Assembly (NCBI RefSeq): GCF_025989185.1
Contig: NZ_JAPDNT010000003.1
Location: 124,001 to 188,000 of the forward strand
Direction: 5' to 3'
Length of the DNA stretch: 64,000 nt
Source of the DNA: Limobrevibacterium gyesilva
GTDB lineage: Bacteria > Pseudomonadota > Alphaproteobacteria > Acetobacterales > Acetobacteraceae
Shown in pieces: positions 36,362-44,931 of this stretch (its first letter is position 1; each line of letters begins with the position of its first letter). The notes under the pieces were generated by a model that searched no databases, was not told where the DNA came from, and was given only the letters and a program-made list of their open reading frames with translations. Both the position numbers and the translations under genes were made by a program.

Positions 36362-37168
36362 TCAGGCGCCAGGGACGACGGCGCCCTTGAAGGTCTCGGC
36401 CACCCATTGCTTCACGCCGGGATCGGCGTACCCGGCCGCCAGGGCGTGGGCCCAGGGCCGCGCCTCGTCGCCGGCGCGCACGACCACCAGGCAGCAATAG
36501 ATGCTGTCGCCCTTCTCCACCGCGAGGCTCGCATGCAGCGGATCGAGCCCGGCCGGCACGGCATAGTTGCCGGTGACGGCCGCGGCATCGACGTCGTCAA
36601 GGGCGCGGGCGATCTGGGCCGCCTCCAGCTCGACAATGCGCACGCGCTTCGGGTTCTCGATGATGTCGGCGACGCTGGCGCGGAAATCCACGCCCGGCGT
36701 CAGCTTGAACACCCCGCTCTCGGCCAGCAGCAGCAGCGCCCGCCCGCCATTGGTGGGGTCGTTGGGAATGGCGATGCGCGCGCCTTTGGCCAGATCGGCG
36801 AGCGACGTCACCTTGCGGCTGTACACGGCCATCGCCGTCAGCACGGTGCGGCCGGCCACGGCGAACTGGTAGCCGCGGTCGTGGATCTGCTGATCCAGGA
36901 ACGGCCGGTGCTGATAGACGTTCACGTCGAGGTCGCCGGCGGCCAGGGCCGCGTTCGGCTGGATGAAGTCGCCGAACTCGGTGATCTTCAGCACCAGGCC
37001 CTGTTGGCCGACGGCGTCGCGCACGCGTTCCAGCACCTGGCCGTGCACGCCGCTGGTGACGCCCACGCGCAGCGGCCGCGCGGCGGTGCCGATGTCGCCG
37101 CCTTGCGCCCGCGCGGCGACCGGCAGCAGCAGCGCTGCCCCGAGGGCGGCGCGTCGGGTGATAAGCAT
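36362..37168 (-). CDS. metQ: MetQ/NlpA-family ABC substrate-binding protein
   Basis: 268 residues. The N-terminus MLITRRAALGAALLLPVAAR is an export signal with RR and no lipobox Cys, so the protein is probably soluble in the periplasm rather than a lipoprotein. The NlpA core is clear: LRVGVTSGVHGQVLERVRD, DVNVYQHRPFLDQQ, ARIAIPNDPTNGGRALLLL, VTGNYAVPAGLDP. Relatives bind D- or L-methionine; here the neighbouring hydantoinase raises the option of a hydantoin or N-carbamoyl amino acid. It follows metI by 14 bases. Confidence 0.9.
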   Translation of the reverse strand: MLITRRAALGAALLLPVAARAQGGDIGTAARPLRVGVTSGVHGQVLERVRDAVGQQGLVLKITEFGDFIQPNAALAAGDLDVNVYQHRPFLDQQIHDRGYQFAVAGRTVLTAMAVYSRKVTSLADLAKGARIAIPNDPTNGGRALLLLAESGVFKLTPGVDFRASVADIIENPKRVRIVELEAAQIARALDDVDAAAVTGNYAVPAGLDPLHASLAVEKGDSIYCCLVVVRAGDEARPWAHALAAGYADPGVKQWVAETFKGAVVPGA

Positions 37169-37182
37169 GGTCAGGCTCCTTG

Positions 37183-37842
37183 CTATTTTCGTGAGATCCG
37201 GCGCACCAGCGCATCGCCCAGCGTCTGCATCCCCTGCACCACCAGGACCAGCAGCACCACGACGATGGCCATCACTTCTGGCATGAAGCGCTGGTAGCCG
37301 AAGCGGATGCCGAGGTCGCCCAGGCCGCCGCCACCCACGGCGCCGGCCATGGCGGAGTAGCCGACCAGCGAGACCAGGGTGACCGTGATCGCGGCAACCA
37401 GGCCGGGCGCCGCCTCGGGCACCAGAACATGGGTGACGATCTGCAGCCGTGTGGCGCCCATTGCCTGCGCCGCTTCGACCAGGCCGCGATCGACGTCGCG
37501 CAGCGCCGTCTCGAACAGGCGCACGATGAAGGCGGTGGCGGCGATGGCAAGCGGCACGATGGCGGCCGTCGTGCCGATGGAACTGCCCGCGACGGCGCGG
37601 GTGAAGGGCACGATCGCGACCATCAGGATGATGAACGGCACCGACCGGATGGCGTTGACGACAACGCCGAGGACGCGGTTCACCGCCGCATGGCGGGCGA
37701 TGCCGTCGGGGGCGGTCGCCTGCAGCAGCAGCGCCAGCGGCAGGCCGGCGGCGATGGCGATGCCGGCGGCGGCCAGCACCATCAGCGCGGTCTCGTTGGC
37801 GGCATCCAGCAGCAGGTCCTGCATCGCGGGGGTGAGCCACAT
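37183..37842 (-). CDS. metI: MetI-family ABC permease
   Basis: 219 residues, about five transmembrane helices, the usual MetI size. Characteristic segments: FIILMVAIVPFTRAVAGSSI, IAATAFIVRLFETALRDVDR, GLVEAAQAMGATRLQIV (EAA loop), GYSAMAGAVGGGGLGDLGI. It forms a homodimeric channel with two MetN subunits. One base separates it from metN upstream. Confidence 0.93.
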   Translation of the reverse strand: MWLTPAMQDLLLDAANETALMVLAAAGIAIAAGLPLALLLQATAPDGIARHAAVNRVLGVVVNAIRSVPFIILMVAIVPFTRAVAGSSIGTTAAIVPLAIAATAFIVRLFETALRDVDRGLVEAAQAMGATRLQIVTHVLVPEAAPGLVAAITVTLVSLVGYSAMAGAVGGGGLGDLGIRFGYQRFMPEVMAIVVVLLVLVVQGMQTLGDALVRRISRK

Positions 37843-37843
37843 G

Positions 37844-38950
37844 TCAGGCGGCCAGCGCTGCGGGCTCGGCCGCGATGGCGTCGATGGCGTCGATGGCGAG
37901 GCCGAGCCCGCGCATCCAGGCAGTCGCCTGCATCAGGCGCCCCGGTGGGCCGTCGGCGGCCACCGCCAGCACGCCGAACGGCGCGCCGCCGATCGCGTCC
38001 ACGCGGCCGGCGATGATGTTGAGGTCGATGCCGAATTCGCGCGAGGCCTCGCTGATCACCGCGCGGCTGGCATGCGGTCCCGCGAACAGGATGCGCAGGA
38101 TGCGCCGCTGCGTGCCCGGTTGCGGCGCGGGGAGCCGGCCCAGGGCGCCGTCGGGCAGCGTGGTGCCGATGACTTCGGCGACGAAATTGGCGGTGGTCGG
38201 ATGCTGCGGGCGGGTGAACACGTCGAACACGCGGCCCTGCTCGATCACGCGTCCGCGCTCCAGCACCGCGACCTCGTCGCAGATCGCCTTCACCACGGCC
38301 ATCTCATGGGTGATCAGCAGCACGGTCAGGCTGAGCCGGTCGCGCAGGTCGCGGATCAGGAGCAGAATCTCCGTGGTGGTCTCGGGGTCGAGCGCGCTGG
38401 TGGCCTCGTCGCACAGCAGCAGGCTCGGGCGTCCGGCCAGCGCGCGGGCGATGCCGACGCGCTGCTTCTGGCCGCCGGAGAGCTGTGCGGGATAGGCGCC
38501 GGCGCGGTCGGCCAGCCCCACCAGGGACAGCAATTCGGCCACACGGGCGCTGCGTGCGGCGGCAGGGACGCCGGCGAGTTCGAGCGGCAAAGCGACATTG
38601 TCGGCCACGCTGCGGCGCGCCAGCAGGTTGAAGTGCTGGAACACCATGCCGATCCGCCGGCGCACCGTATTCAGCGCCGCGCGGTCCAGTGTGAGCAGAT
38701 CCTGGCCGTCCAGATGCACCTGGCCGGAGTCCGGCCGCTCCAGCAGGTTGACGCAGCGCAGCAAGGTCGATTTGCCGGCACCGGAGCGCCCGACGATGCC
38801 GAAGATCCGGCCGCGCGCAACGGCGAGCGATACGCCGTCGAGCGCCGCGGCACTGGCATAGGACTTGCGGAGGTCGCGCAGGCTGACCAGCGCTCGGCCG
38901 GCGTCCTGGGCGGCGACGTGGGCGGCGACGTGGGGTGTCAAGGCGTTCAA
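37844..38950 (-). CDS. metN: MetN-family ABC ATP-binding protein
   Basis: 368 residues. Walker A GRSGAGKS (54-61), signature LSGGQKQR, Walker B LLLCDEATSALDPETT, switch ITHEMAV. The C-terminal 90 residues are a NIL domain (RRILRILFAGPHASRAVISE), which in MetN senses bound methionine and inhibits transport. It is first in the metN-metI-metQ-hydantoinase-unknown-cobW run and divergent from the TRAP operon. I saw no SAM riboswitch fold upstream. Confidence 0.92.
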   Translation of the reverse strand: MNALTPHVAAHVAAQDAGRALVSLRDLRKSYASAAALDGVSLAVARGRIFGIVGRSGAGKSTLLRCVNLLERPDSGQVHLDGQDLLTLDRAALNTVRRRIGMVFQHFNLLARRSVADNVALPLELAGVPAAARSARVAELLSLVGLADRAGAYPAQLSGGQKQRVGIARALAGRPSLLLCDEATSALDPETTTEILLLIRDLRDRLSLTVLLITHEMAVVKAICDEVAVLERGRVIEQGRVFDVFTRPQHPTTANFVAEVIGTTLPDGALGRLPAPQPGTQRRILRILFAGPHASRAVISEASREFGIDLNIIAGRVDAIGGAPFGVLAVAADGPPGRLMQATAWMRGLGLAIDAIDAIAAEPAALAA

Positions 38951-39268
38951 CGAAGGCGCTCCTGGGCCAGGCCAATATTAACGATATAACAACGTAGTAT
39001 TTTATTAATATGCGAACATTTCGCGTGAATGTCAATGCCGCGGGATGGCCTTGCGGGGCCGACTCGGTGCATTAGTATTTTGTCTCTGCATGTCGCCAAA
39101 GATGACGAACTGTAGAGTCGGGATGCCGGCGTTTGTTTTCAGTGGCCTGCTGCCCCCTGCGCCCGCGGCGCGATGCCGCGGATGTCGGGGGGACGAGACC
39201 GGAACGCATGCCACGTCCGCGTCACTTGCGATGCCATATCCACGATGCTTTTCCAGGGGGAAACACCA
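38951..39268. promoter_or_regulatory. Divergent control region between metN and dctP
   Basis: 318 bases without a gene. Bases about 38977-39010 are strikingly AT-rich for this genome (ATATTAACGATATAAC and TATTTTATTAATAT) and hold near-symmetric ATATTAA/TTAATAT elements 31 bases apart. They sit 25-60 bases before the metN start and may contain its promoter and an operator. The dctP side ends with CAGGGGG about 10 bases before its ATG. No riboswitch was recognised. Confidence 0.45.
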
Positions 39269-40288
39269 ATGATGCTGTCTCGCCGCGCCGCTTTCGGCGG
39301 GCTTCTCGCCGCGCCCGCCATCCTGCGGGCAGGCCGCGCCCGCGCCGCCGCGAAGACCTTGAAGATCAGCCACCAGTTTCCGGGCGGCACCGCCGACGAG
39401 GGCGATTTCCGCGACCGCCTGGTACGCCGGTTCGCCGCCGAGGTGGAGAAGAAGACCGGCGGCGAGTTGGCCTTCGAGATCTATCCGGGATCCTCGTTGA
39501 TGAAGACGGTGGCGCAGTTCTCGGCCCTGCGCCGCGGCGCGCTGGATCTCAGCCTGTACCCCCTGGCCTATGCCGGCGGCGAGGTGCAGGAGGTCAATAT
39601 CGGCCTGATGCCGTGCCTGGTCAGCACCTACGAGCAGGGCATGGCCTGGAAAAACAACGAGATCGGCCGCGAACTTATCTCGGTGCTGGACAAGCGCGGC
39701 GTGAAGATCGTCACCTGGATCTGGCAGGCCGGCGGCTGCGCCAGCCGCGCCGGGGCGGTGATTTCGCCGGATGACACCAAAGGCATGAAAGTCCGCGGCG
39801 GCTCGCGCGAGATGGACCTGATGCTGAAGGCGGCCGGCGGCATCATCTCCTCCGTGCCGTCGAACGAGATCTATGCGGCCATGCAGACCGGCACGCTGGA
39901 CGCCGCGGTCACGTCGTCCACCAGCCTGATCAGCTTCCGCCTGCAGGAAATCGCCAAGAACGTCACCGGCGGCCGGCACGGCAGCTTCTGGTTCATGCTC
40001 GAGCCGCTGCTGATGTCCAAATCCATCCATGACGGCCTGACGCCCGACCAGCAGAAGGCGATCAGCGAGGTCGGCACCGGGCTCGAGGATTTCGCGCTGC
40101 AGGCCGCCCGCGCCGACGACGACGCGCTGGCCGAGATCTACGGCAAGGCCGGCGTGAAGGTGTCCGATTTCGACGCGGCCGCGCTGGGCAAATGGAAGGC
40201 GATCGCCGAGGCGACGGCGTGGAAGGACTTCGCCGCCCGCAACGCCGCCTGCGCCTCGCTGCTGAAGCTGGCGGAAGCCGTCGCTTGA
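39269..40288 (+). CDS. dctP: TRAP transporter periplasmic solute-binding protein
   Basis: 339 residues. The signal MMLSRRAAFGGLLAAPAILR is Tat-like. The DctP fold is seen in LKISHQFPGGTADEGDFRDR, IYPGSSLMKTVAQFSALRRG, DDTKGMKVRGGSREMDLMLK (the conserved Arg that binds carboxylates) and LDAAVTSSTSLISFRLQE. It delivers an organic acid to the DctQM membrane complex using the ion gradient. The start at 39269 follows CAGGGGG; the next codon is also ATG. It overlaps dctQ by 4 bases. Confidence 0.92.
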   Translation: MMLSRRAAFGGLLAAPAILRAGRARAAAKTLKISHQFPGGTADEGDFRDRLVRRFAAEVEKKTGGELAFEIYPGSSLMKTVAQFSALRRGALDLSLYPLAYAGGEVQEVNIGLMPCLVSTYEQGMAWKNNEIGRELISVLDKRGVKIVTWIWQAGGCASRAGAVISPDDTKGMKVRGGSREMDLMLKAAGGIISSVPSNEIYAAMQTGTLDAAVTSSTSLISFRLQEIAKNVTGGRHGSFWFMLEPLLMSKSIHDGLTPDQQKAISEVGTGLEDFALQAARADDDALAEIYGKAGVKVSDFDAAALGKWKAIAEATAWKDFAARNAACASLLKLAEAVA

Positions 40289-40845
40289 GCGCGCATGCCG
40301 GCTTCGATGCCGCGTCCGTCACCACGCCGGCGGCGGACGTGCCGTCGGGGGGTGCGCTGGGCGCGGTGCAAACGGTGCTGACCACGCTGAACGGCGTGAT
40401 GGCGGTGGCCTCGTCCATCGCCCTCGGCGCCGCCGGCGGCGTGCTGACCTGGGAGGTGATCGGACGCTACTTCCTCGACATCCCGAGCGACTGGCAGGAC
40501 GAGTTGTCCACCTTCCTGCTGATCGGCGCGACCTTCGCCTCGGCCGCCTGGACGCAGGCGCGGCGCGGGCATGTGGCGATCGACGCGTTGGCGCATGTGC
40601 TGCCGCCGGCACTGGAAGGGGTGCGCCGCGTGGTGGCGGATGTGGGAGCGCTGCTGTTCTGCGGCTATTTCGGCTGGAAATGCTTCGGGCTGCTGCTGGA
40701 AGCGGTGGCCGATGGGCAGACCACGCCCTCGGCCTGGGGGCCGCCGCTGTGGATTCCCTATGGCTGCATGGCGGCCGGGATGGCGTTGCTGACGCTGCAG
40801 CTGTTGCTGCAGGTCCTGGCTGCGCCGCAGCGGTTTCGCGCATGA
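40285..40845 (+). CDS. dctQ: TRAP transporter small permease
   Basis: 186 residues, four hydrophobic helices. The DctQ motif region WEVIGRYFLDIPSDWQDELS and FASAAWTQARRGHVAID are typical. No ATG lies at the gene's start; a TTG at 40285 overlapping the dctP stop (TTGA) is proposed, with GTG at 40339 as a shorter option. It bridges DctM and the binding protein in the inner membrane and overlaps dctM by 4 bases (ATGA). Confidence 0.85.
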   Translation: MSAHAGFDAASVTTPAADVPSGGALGAVQTVLTTLNGVMAVASSIALGAAGGVLTWEVIGRYFLDIPSDWQDELSTFLLIGATFASAAWTQARRGHVAIDALAHVLPPALEGVRRVVADVGALLFCGYFGWKCFGLLLEAVADGQTTPSAWGPPLWIPYGCMAAGMALLTLQLLLQVLAAPQRFRA

Positions 40846-42185
40846 ACACGCTGCAGATCGGCTTGCTGTACGGCGGCGCGACCCTGGTGGCGCTGTTCTC
40901 CGGCATCCCCATCGCGTTCGCGCTCGGCGGGGTCGCCACGGTGTTCATGATGGTGTTCATGCCCGCGGCGTCGGTCGATACCATCGCCCAGAACGTCTAC
41001 GAGGAACTGGCCAGCATCACCCTGCTGACCATTCCGCTGTTCATCCTGAAAGGGGCCGCGATCGGCAAGTCGCGGGCCGGCAAGGATTTGTATGACGCCC
41101 TGCACACCTGGCTGCACCGCATTCCCGGCGGGCTGGGCGTGGCGGTGGTGCTGGCCTGCGGGCTGTTCGCGGCCATGGCGGGGTCGAGCCCGGCCACGTG
41201 CTCGGCGATCGGCAGCTCCGGCATCCCGGAAATGCGCCGGCGCGGCTATTCGCCCGGCTTCGCCGCCGGGCTGGTGGCGGCGGGCGGCACCCTGGGCATC
41301 CTGCTGCCGCCCTCGATCGTGCTGATCCTGTACGCCGTCGCCGCCGAGCAGTCGCTGGGACGGCTGTTCCTGGCCGGGCTGGGCCCGGGCGTGCTGCTGG
41401 TGGTGCTGTTCTCCGGCTATGCCATGTTGCGCTGGCGGTCCGAGTACGCCGCCGCCATGGCCACCGCGGTCGCGGGCGGGGAGCGTGGCGAGATCCTGCG
41501 CATCGACAGCTACACCCTGAGGCAGAGGCTCGCCGCTTTGCCGCGTGTGTTGCCGTTCCTGCTGCTGCTGCTCGGCGTCATGGTGGCACTGTACGGCGGC
41601 ATCGCCACGCCGAGCGAAACCGCCGGCCTGGGCGCCGTGCTGGCGCTGCTGCTGATCGCGGTCATCTACGGCGCCTGGCACCTGTCCGACCTGAAGCCGA
41701 TCTTCCAGGGCACGCTGGGCGAGAGCGGCATGCTGCTGATGATCATCGGCATGAGCCTGCTGTACAGCTATGTGATGAGCTATCTGCACATCAGCCAGGG
41801 CGCGGCGGCCTGGATCGTGGCGCTGCATCCGTCGAAATGGCTGCTGCTGGCGGCCGTCCTGGTGCTGGTGGTGATGCTGGGCTTCTTCCTGCCGCCGGTC
41901 TCCATCATCCTCATGACCGCCCCGATCATCCTGCCGCCGCTGCGCATGGCCGGGTTCGATCTTGTCTGGTTCGGCGTGGTGATGGCGGTGGTGATGGAAA
42001 TGGGGCTGATCCATCCGCCGGTCGGACTGAACATCTTCGTCATCAACCGCATCGCGCCGGATATCGGGCTGGGCGCGGTGATCTGGGGCACCCTGCCCTT
42101 CGTGGTGCTGATGGCGGTGGGCGTCGTGATCCTCTCGGCGTTCCCGGAAATCGCGATGTGGCTGCCGAACCTCATCTACGGGTGA
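40842..42185 (+). CDS. dctM: TRAP transporter large permease
   Basis: 447 residues, about 12 membrane helices. DctM signatures: FSGIPIAFALGGVATVF, MAGSSPATCSAIGSSGIPEM, GGTLGILLPPSIVLILYAV, GIATPSETAGLGAVLALLL, MEMGLIHPPVGLNIFVIN. It carries solute import driven by Na+ or H+. Last gene of dctPQM; an inverted-repeat element begins 33 bases after its stop. Confidence 0.94.
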   Translation: MNTLQIGLLYGGATLVALFSGIPIAFALGGVATVFMMVFMPAASVDTIAQNVYEELASITLLTIPLFILKGAAIGKSRAGKDLYDALHTWLHRIPGGLGVAVVLACGLFAAMAGSSPATCSAIGSSGIPEMRRRGYSPGFAAGLVAAGGTLGILLPPSIVLILYAVAAEQSLGRLFLAGLGPGVLLVVLFSGYAMLRWRSEYAAAMATAVAGGERGEILRIDSYTLRQRLAALPRVLPFLLLLLGVMVALYGGIATPSETAGLGAVLALLLIAVIYGAWHLSDLKPIFQGTLGESGMLLMIIGMSLLYSYVMSYLHISQGAAAWIVALHPSKWLLLAAVLVLVVMLGFFLPPVSIILMTAPIILPPLRMAGFDLVWFGVVMAVVMEMGLIHPPVGLNIFVINRIAPDIGLGAVIWGTLPFVVLMAVGVVILSAFPEIAMWLPNLIYG

Positions 42186-42217
42186 GCTGAAAGCGGCTGC
42201 CGGCCGAAAAGGTGGAA

Positions 42218-42378
42218 GTGGACACAGAGAACACAGAGGTCCACGGAGGTCACGGAGAAGAGTCATCGTGTGGTGCAGCGCCGCACGCATGCCAGCCGCA
42301 TGACAAGGAATGCGCGCGCAGCGCGCCCCGAACCTTCCTTCTCCGTGACCTCCGTGGACCTCTGTGTTCTCTGTGTCC
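42218..42378. repeat. Long inverted-repeat element, copy 1
   Basis: The left arm (42220-42260) and right arm (42338-42378) are perfect 41-base reverse complements around a 77-base loop. The arms are built from a roughly 9-base period of CACAGAG/CACGGAG units. The loop holds GC-palindrome core 42308-42327, which matches 19 of 20 bases, reverse-complemented, to the core of the second copy at 51190-51209. It lies between the convergent dctM and efflux genes, so it may act as a bidirectional terminator, or be a non-autonomous mobile repeat. Confidence 0.85.
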
Positions 42379-42380
42379 CC

Positions 42381-42431
42381 TGTCCTGACTTCGTCCCTGT
42401 CCTGACTTCGTCCCCTGCCCTCACTTCGCCC
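42381..42431. repeat. Three tandem 17-base units at the 3' end of the efflux gene
   Basis: TGTCCTGACTTCGTCCC occurs twice exactly (42381-42397, 42398-42414); a diverged third unit (42415-42431) covers the last codons and stop of the minus-strand efflux gene. The two outer units look like duplications of that gene end, sitting directly between it and the inverted-repeat element. Confidence 0.75.
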
Positions 42432-43977
42432 CGGACTGCAACGGCAGGTCGCGCATGAAAAGGCAGGCCAGGACCGCGATCGCCGAAAGGCCGGCGCAGA
42501 CCAGGAATGTGAGGTGGAATCCGCCGGACAGCGCCGTTCGCGCGAGCGTCCGCGTGGCCTCGTCCAGCACCAGCGTTGCCCCCTCCGCCCCGCGCAGCGC
42601 CCCGAGGTCGATCGACTGGGTCACGCCCAGCTCGGCCAGGCGCTGGGTGAAGTGGCCGGTCAGCAGGGCGCCGGCGAGGGTGCTGCCGAAGGCGCCGCCC
42701 ATCGAGCGCAGGAACAGCAGGGCGCCGGTGGCGGCCCCCACGTCGCGCCGCTCGGCGGCGTTCTGCACGATCACCAGGCTGGACGGCATGCACAGGCCGA
42801 TGCCCAGGCCGACCACGGCCATATAGAGTACCAGCACCGGCCCCGGGGTGTGCCCTGTGGCCGTGGCCAGCAGCAGGAAGCCGACGCAGGAGGCCGCGAG
42901 GCCACCGAGGACGATCCCCTTGGCGCGGCCCAGCCGGCGCGCGAGCTGGCCCGACACATAGGCGCCGACCACGTTGAAGCCCAGGAACGGCACGATCATG
43001 GTGCCGGAGGCCGATGCGTCGACGCCACCGATGAGCTGGAAGAACAGCGGCAGCAGGAAGGTGCCGCCGAGCATGCCGGCGGTGGCCAGGAAGGCGATCA
43101 TGACACCCAGCGAGAACACCGAATTGGTGAACAGCCGCGGCGGCAGCAGCGGGTCGATATAGCGCCGCTCCTGCCAGATCAGCGCTGCCAGCAGGGCGAG
43201 CGCGAGGCCGCCCATGCCCGTGATCTCCGGCGAGACCCAGGAATATTCGACGCCGCCCCAGCTCATCATCAGCAGGCAGGTGGTGATGAACCCGGTCAGC
43301 AGCGCGGCGCCGAGATAGTCGACGCGCGCGGTGGTCCGGCGCACCTTCAGCAGCTTCAGCGCCCGGCTGCTGAGGAAGAAGGCGGCGATGCCGATGGGCA
43401 CGTTGATCCAGAAGATCCAGTGCCACGACAGGTAGTCCGTCATCCAGCCGCCGAGGATGGGGCCGAAGATGCTGGCGACCCCCCAGGTGCCGGCCATGTA
43501 GCCCTGGTATTTGCCGCGCTCCCGCGGCGCCACCACGTCGGCGATCGCCGCCTGCGCCATCGCCATGAGGCCGCCGCCGCCCAGGCCCTGCAATGCGCGA
43601 AAGACGATCAGCTGGAACAGCGACTGCGACAGGGCGCACAGGATGGAGGCAATCACGAACACCACGATCGCCGGCAGCAGCAGGGCGCGGCGGCCATAGA
43701 TGTCCGACAGCTTGCCGTAGACCGGCGCCGACGAGGTGGAGGTCAGCAGATAGGCCGAAACGATCCAGGACAGGTGCCCGAAGCCGTTGAGATCGGCGGC
43801 GATGGCGGGCACGGCAGGCACCACCACCGTCTGGTCGATCGCGGCCAGCAGGATGCACAGCAGGATGCCCGTCAGCACCTGCACGATCTGCTGGTGGCTG
43901 AAGGCGGGCAGCGCGTCGGCATCCGCCGGCTCGATCGTGGCGGACTGGGCGGGGAGCGTGGGGGGCGGGGCATCCAT
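42421..43977 (-). CDS. MFS multidrug efflux transporter, DHA2 (EmrB/QacA) family
   Basis: 518 residues, about 14 membrane helices. DHA2 markers: LLAAIDQTVVVPAVPAIAAD (motif D1), YGKLSDIYGRRALLLPAIV (motif A), FRALQGLGGGGLMAMAQAAI (motif B), GVASIFGPILGGWMTDYLSW (motif C). It should export drugs or toxic organics by proton antiport. ATG 43977 is used; a GTG at 43989 would add four residues, and neither has a strong ribosome site. No membrane-fusion protein or regulator gene lies next to it, which suggests it works without an outer-membrane channel. Confidence 0.92.
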   Translation of the reverse strand: MDAPPPTLPAQSATIEPADADALPAFSHQQIVQVLTGILLCILLAAIDQTVVVPAVPAIAADLNGFGHLSWIVSAYLLTSTSSAPVYGKLSDIYGRRALLLPAIVVFVIASILCALSQSLFQLIVFRALQGLGGGGLMAMAQAAIADVVAPRERGKYQGYMAGTWGVASIFGPILGGWMTDYLSWHWIFWINVPIGIAAFFLSSRALKLLKVRRTTARVDYLGAALLTGFITTCLLMMSWGGVEYSWVSPEITGMGGLALALLAALIWQERRYIDPLLPPRLFTNSVFSLGVMIAFLATAGMLGGTFLLPLFFQLIGGVDASASGTMIVPFLGFNVVGAYVSGQLARRLGRAKGIVLGGLAASCVGFLLLATATGHTPGPVLVLYMAVVGLGIGLCMPSSLVIVQNAAERRDVGAATGALLFLRSMGGAFGSTLAGALLTGHFTQRLAELGVTQSIDLGALRGAEGATLVLDEATRTLARTALSGGFHLTFLVCAGLSAIAVLACLFMRDLPLQSGAK

Positions 43978-44077
43978 CGGAATCTGCACTCAATCTATGG
44001 GCGTGGCGCGGCCACGCCGGAAATCCATGCAAGACGCGCCAACCGGGTCACGCCGCGGCACCCCACCAGGGGGCGCC

Positions 44078-44704
44078 CTAGCCTGCCGGCTGCATCGAGA
44101 CGACCCGCCAGGTGGTGTTGGTCACCACCCCGCCATTGGCCATCGGCGTCACCGTTTGCCGCTGGACGACGATGCCGGTGGCCTGATCGATCCAGATCCG
44201 CTTCTCGTTGCGCACGTCTTCCCGGCCCTGCGAATCGTGCCAGACAGCCCGGATCTCCATCGTGGCGACACGCCGGCTGCCGACGGTCAGGATCGGGTTG
44301 GCCACATGCGTGACCGTGACCTTGCCCCAGAGCTTGGCGCGGGTCAGCGCGAACGAGGCCTCGGTCCCTGGCGGGCCGGTGAGCACCCGGCGGATGGCGT
44401 CGCGCTCCTCCGCCGTGCCCTCGCCGAAACGCCCGTCGCCCCAGAAGCCGAGAAAATAGCGGTAGCTGCGCCCGCTCCAGGCGATCAGGCAGACATCGGG
44501 ATCGCGGGGGTCGCCACCGCGGAACTGCACGACCGCGCCATCCTCCAGCGCGGCGCTCACGCCGGCGGCGCAGGATGGCGGCTGCGCGAGGCTTTCCAGC
44601 ACCGGCGGGTCTGCCGCCACCGGCGGTGCGGCGGACGGTTGTTGCTGGCAGGCGGCAAGAATGGCGATCAGGCCCCACGAGGCGATCAGGCGGATCGGAG
44701 ACAT
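44078..44704 (-). CDS. Putative lipoprotein of unknown function
   Basis: 208 residues. A lipoprotein signal peptide with lipobox LAAC (Cys19) is followed by QQQPSAAPPVAADPP, a flexible linker. The remainder is a single unrecognised domain with VVQFRGGDPRDPDVCLIAWS, YRYFLGFWGDGRFGEGTAEE and RIWIDQATGIVVQRQTV. The last motif resembles outer-membrane lipoprotein-sorting style beta proteins, but this is weak. It stands alone, 88-100 bases from the efflux gene. Confidence 0.75.
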   Translation of the reverse strand: MSPIRLIASWGLIAILAACQQQPSAAPPVAADPPVLESLAQPPSCAAGVSAALEDGAVVQFRGGDPRDPDVCLIAWSGRSYRYFLGFWGDGRFGEGTAEERDAIRRVLTGPPGTEASFALTRAKLWGKVTVTHVANPILTVGSRRVATMEIRAVWHDSQGREDVRNEKRIWIDQATGIVVQRQTVTPMANGGVVTNTTWRVVSMQPAG

Positions 44705-44931
44705 GAAACTCCCTGGGCAGTCTGGTTCTGATTGTCTGGCACCTCAACCGCAGCATCGTTGCCATCCCGTCGTGGAACTCAGGCGGTCCTGACAGACACG
44801 CGGGCATCTACCACGAACCCTTTCAGGATACATGCCCTGGTATGATTACCGATCGTTTATGTCGCCTGGTGGTCATTACCCAACGACAACGCCAGATACA
44901 CACCAGCCAGGCCGTTGGTCTTGGCCAGACC

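Noticed and set aside
34875-36497. Upstream extension of the 95-residue gene to a 636-residue protein
   Set aside because: The extension runs inside the hydantoinase gene in another frame and has no family signal.
38951-39010. SAM riboswitch upstream of metN
   Set aside because: No recognisable SAM-I, SAM-II or SAM-V type pairing could be traced in the leader.
42218-42378. CRISPR-like or tandem-array reading of the CACGGAG units
   Set aside because: Units are short, not separated by spacers, and form one large hairpin.
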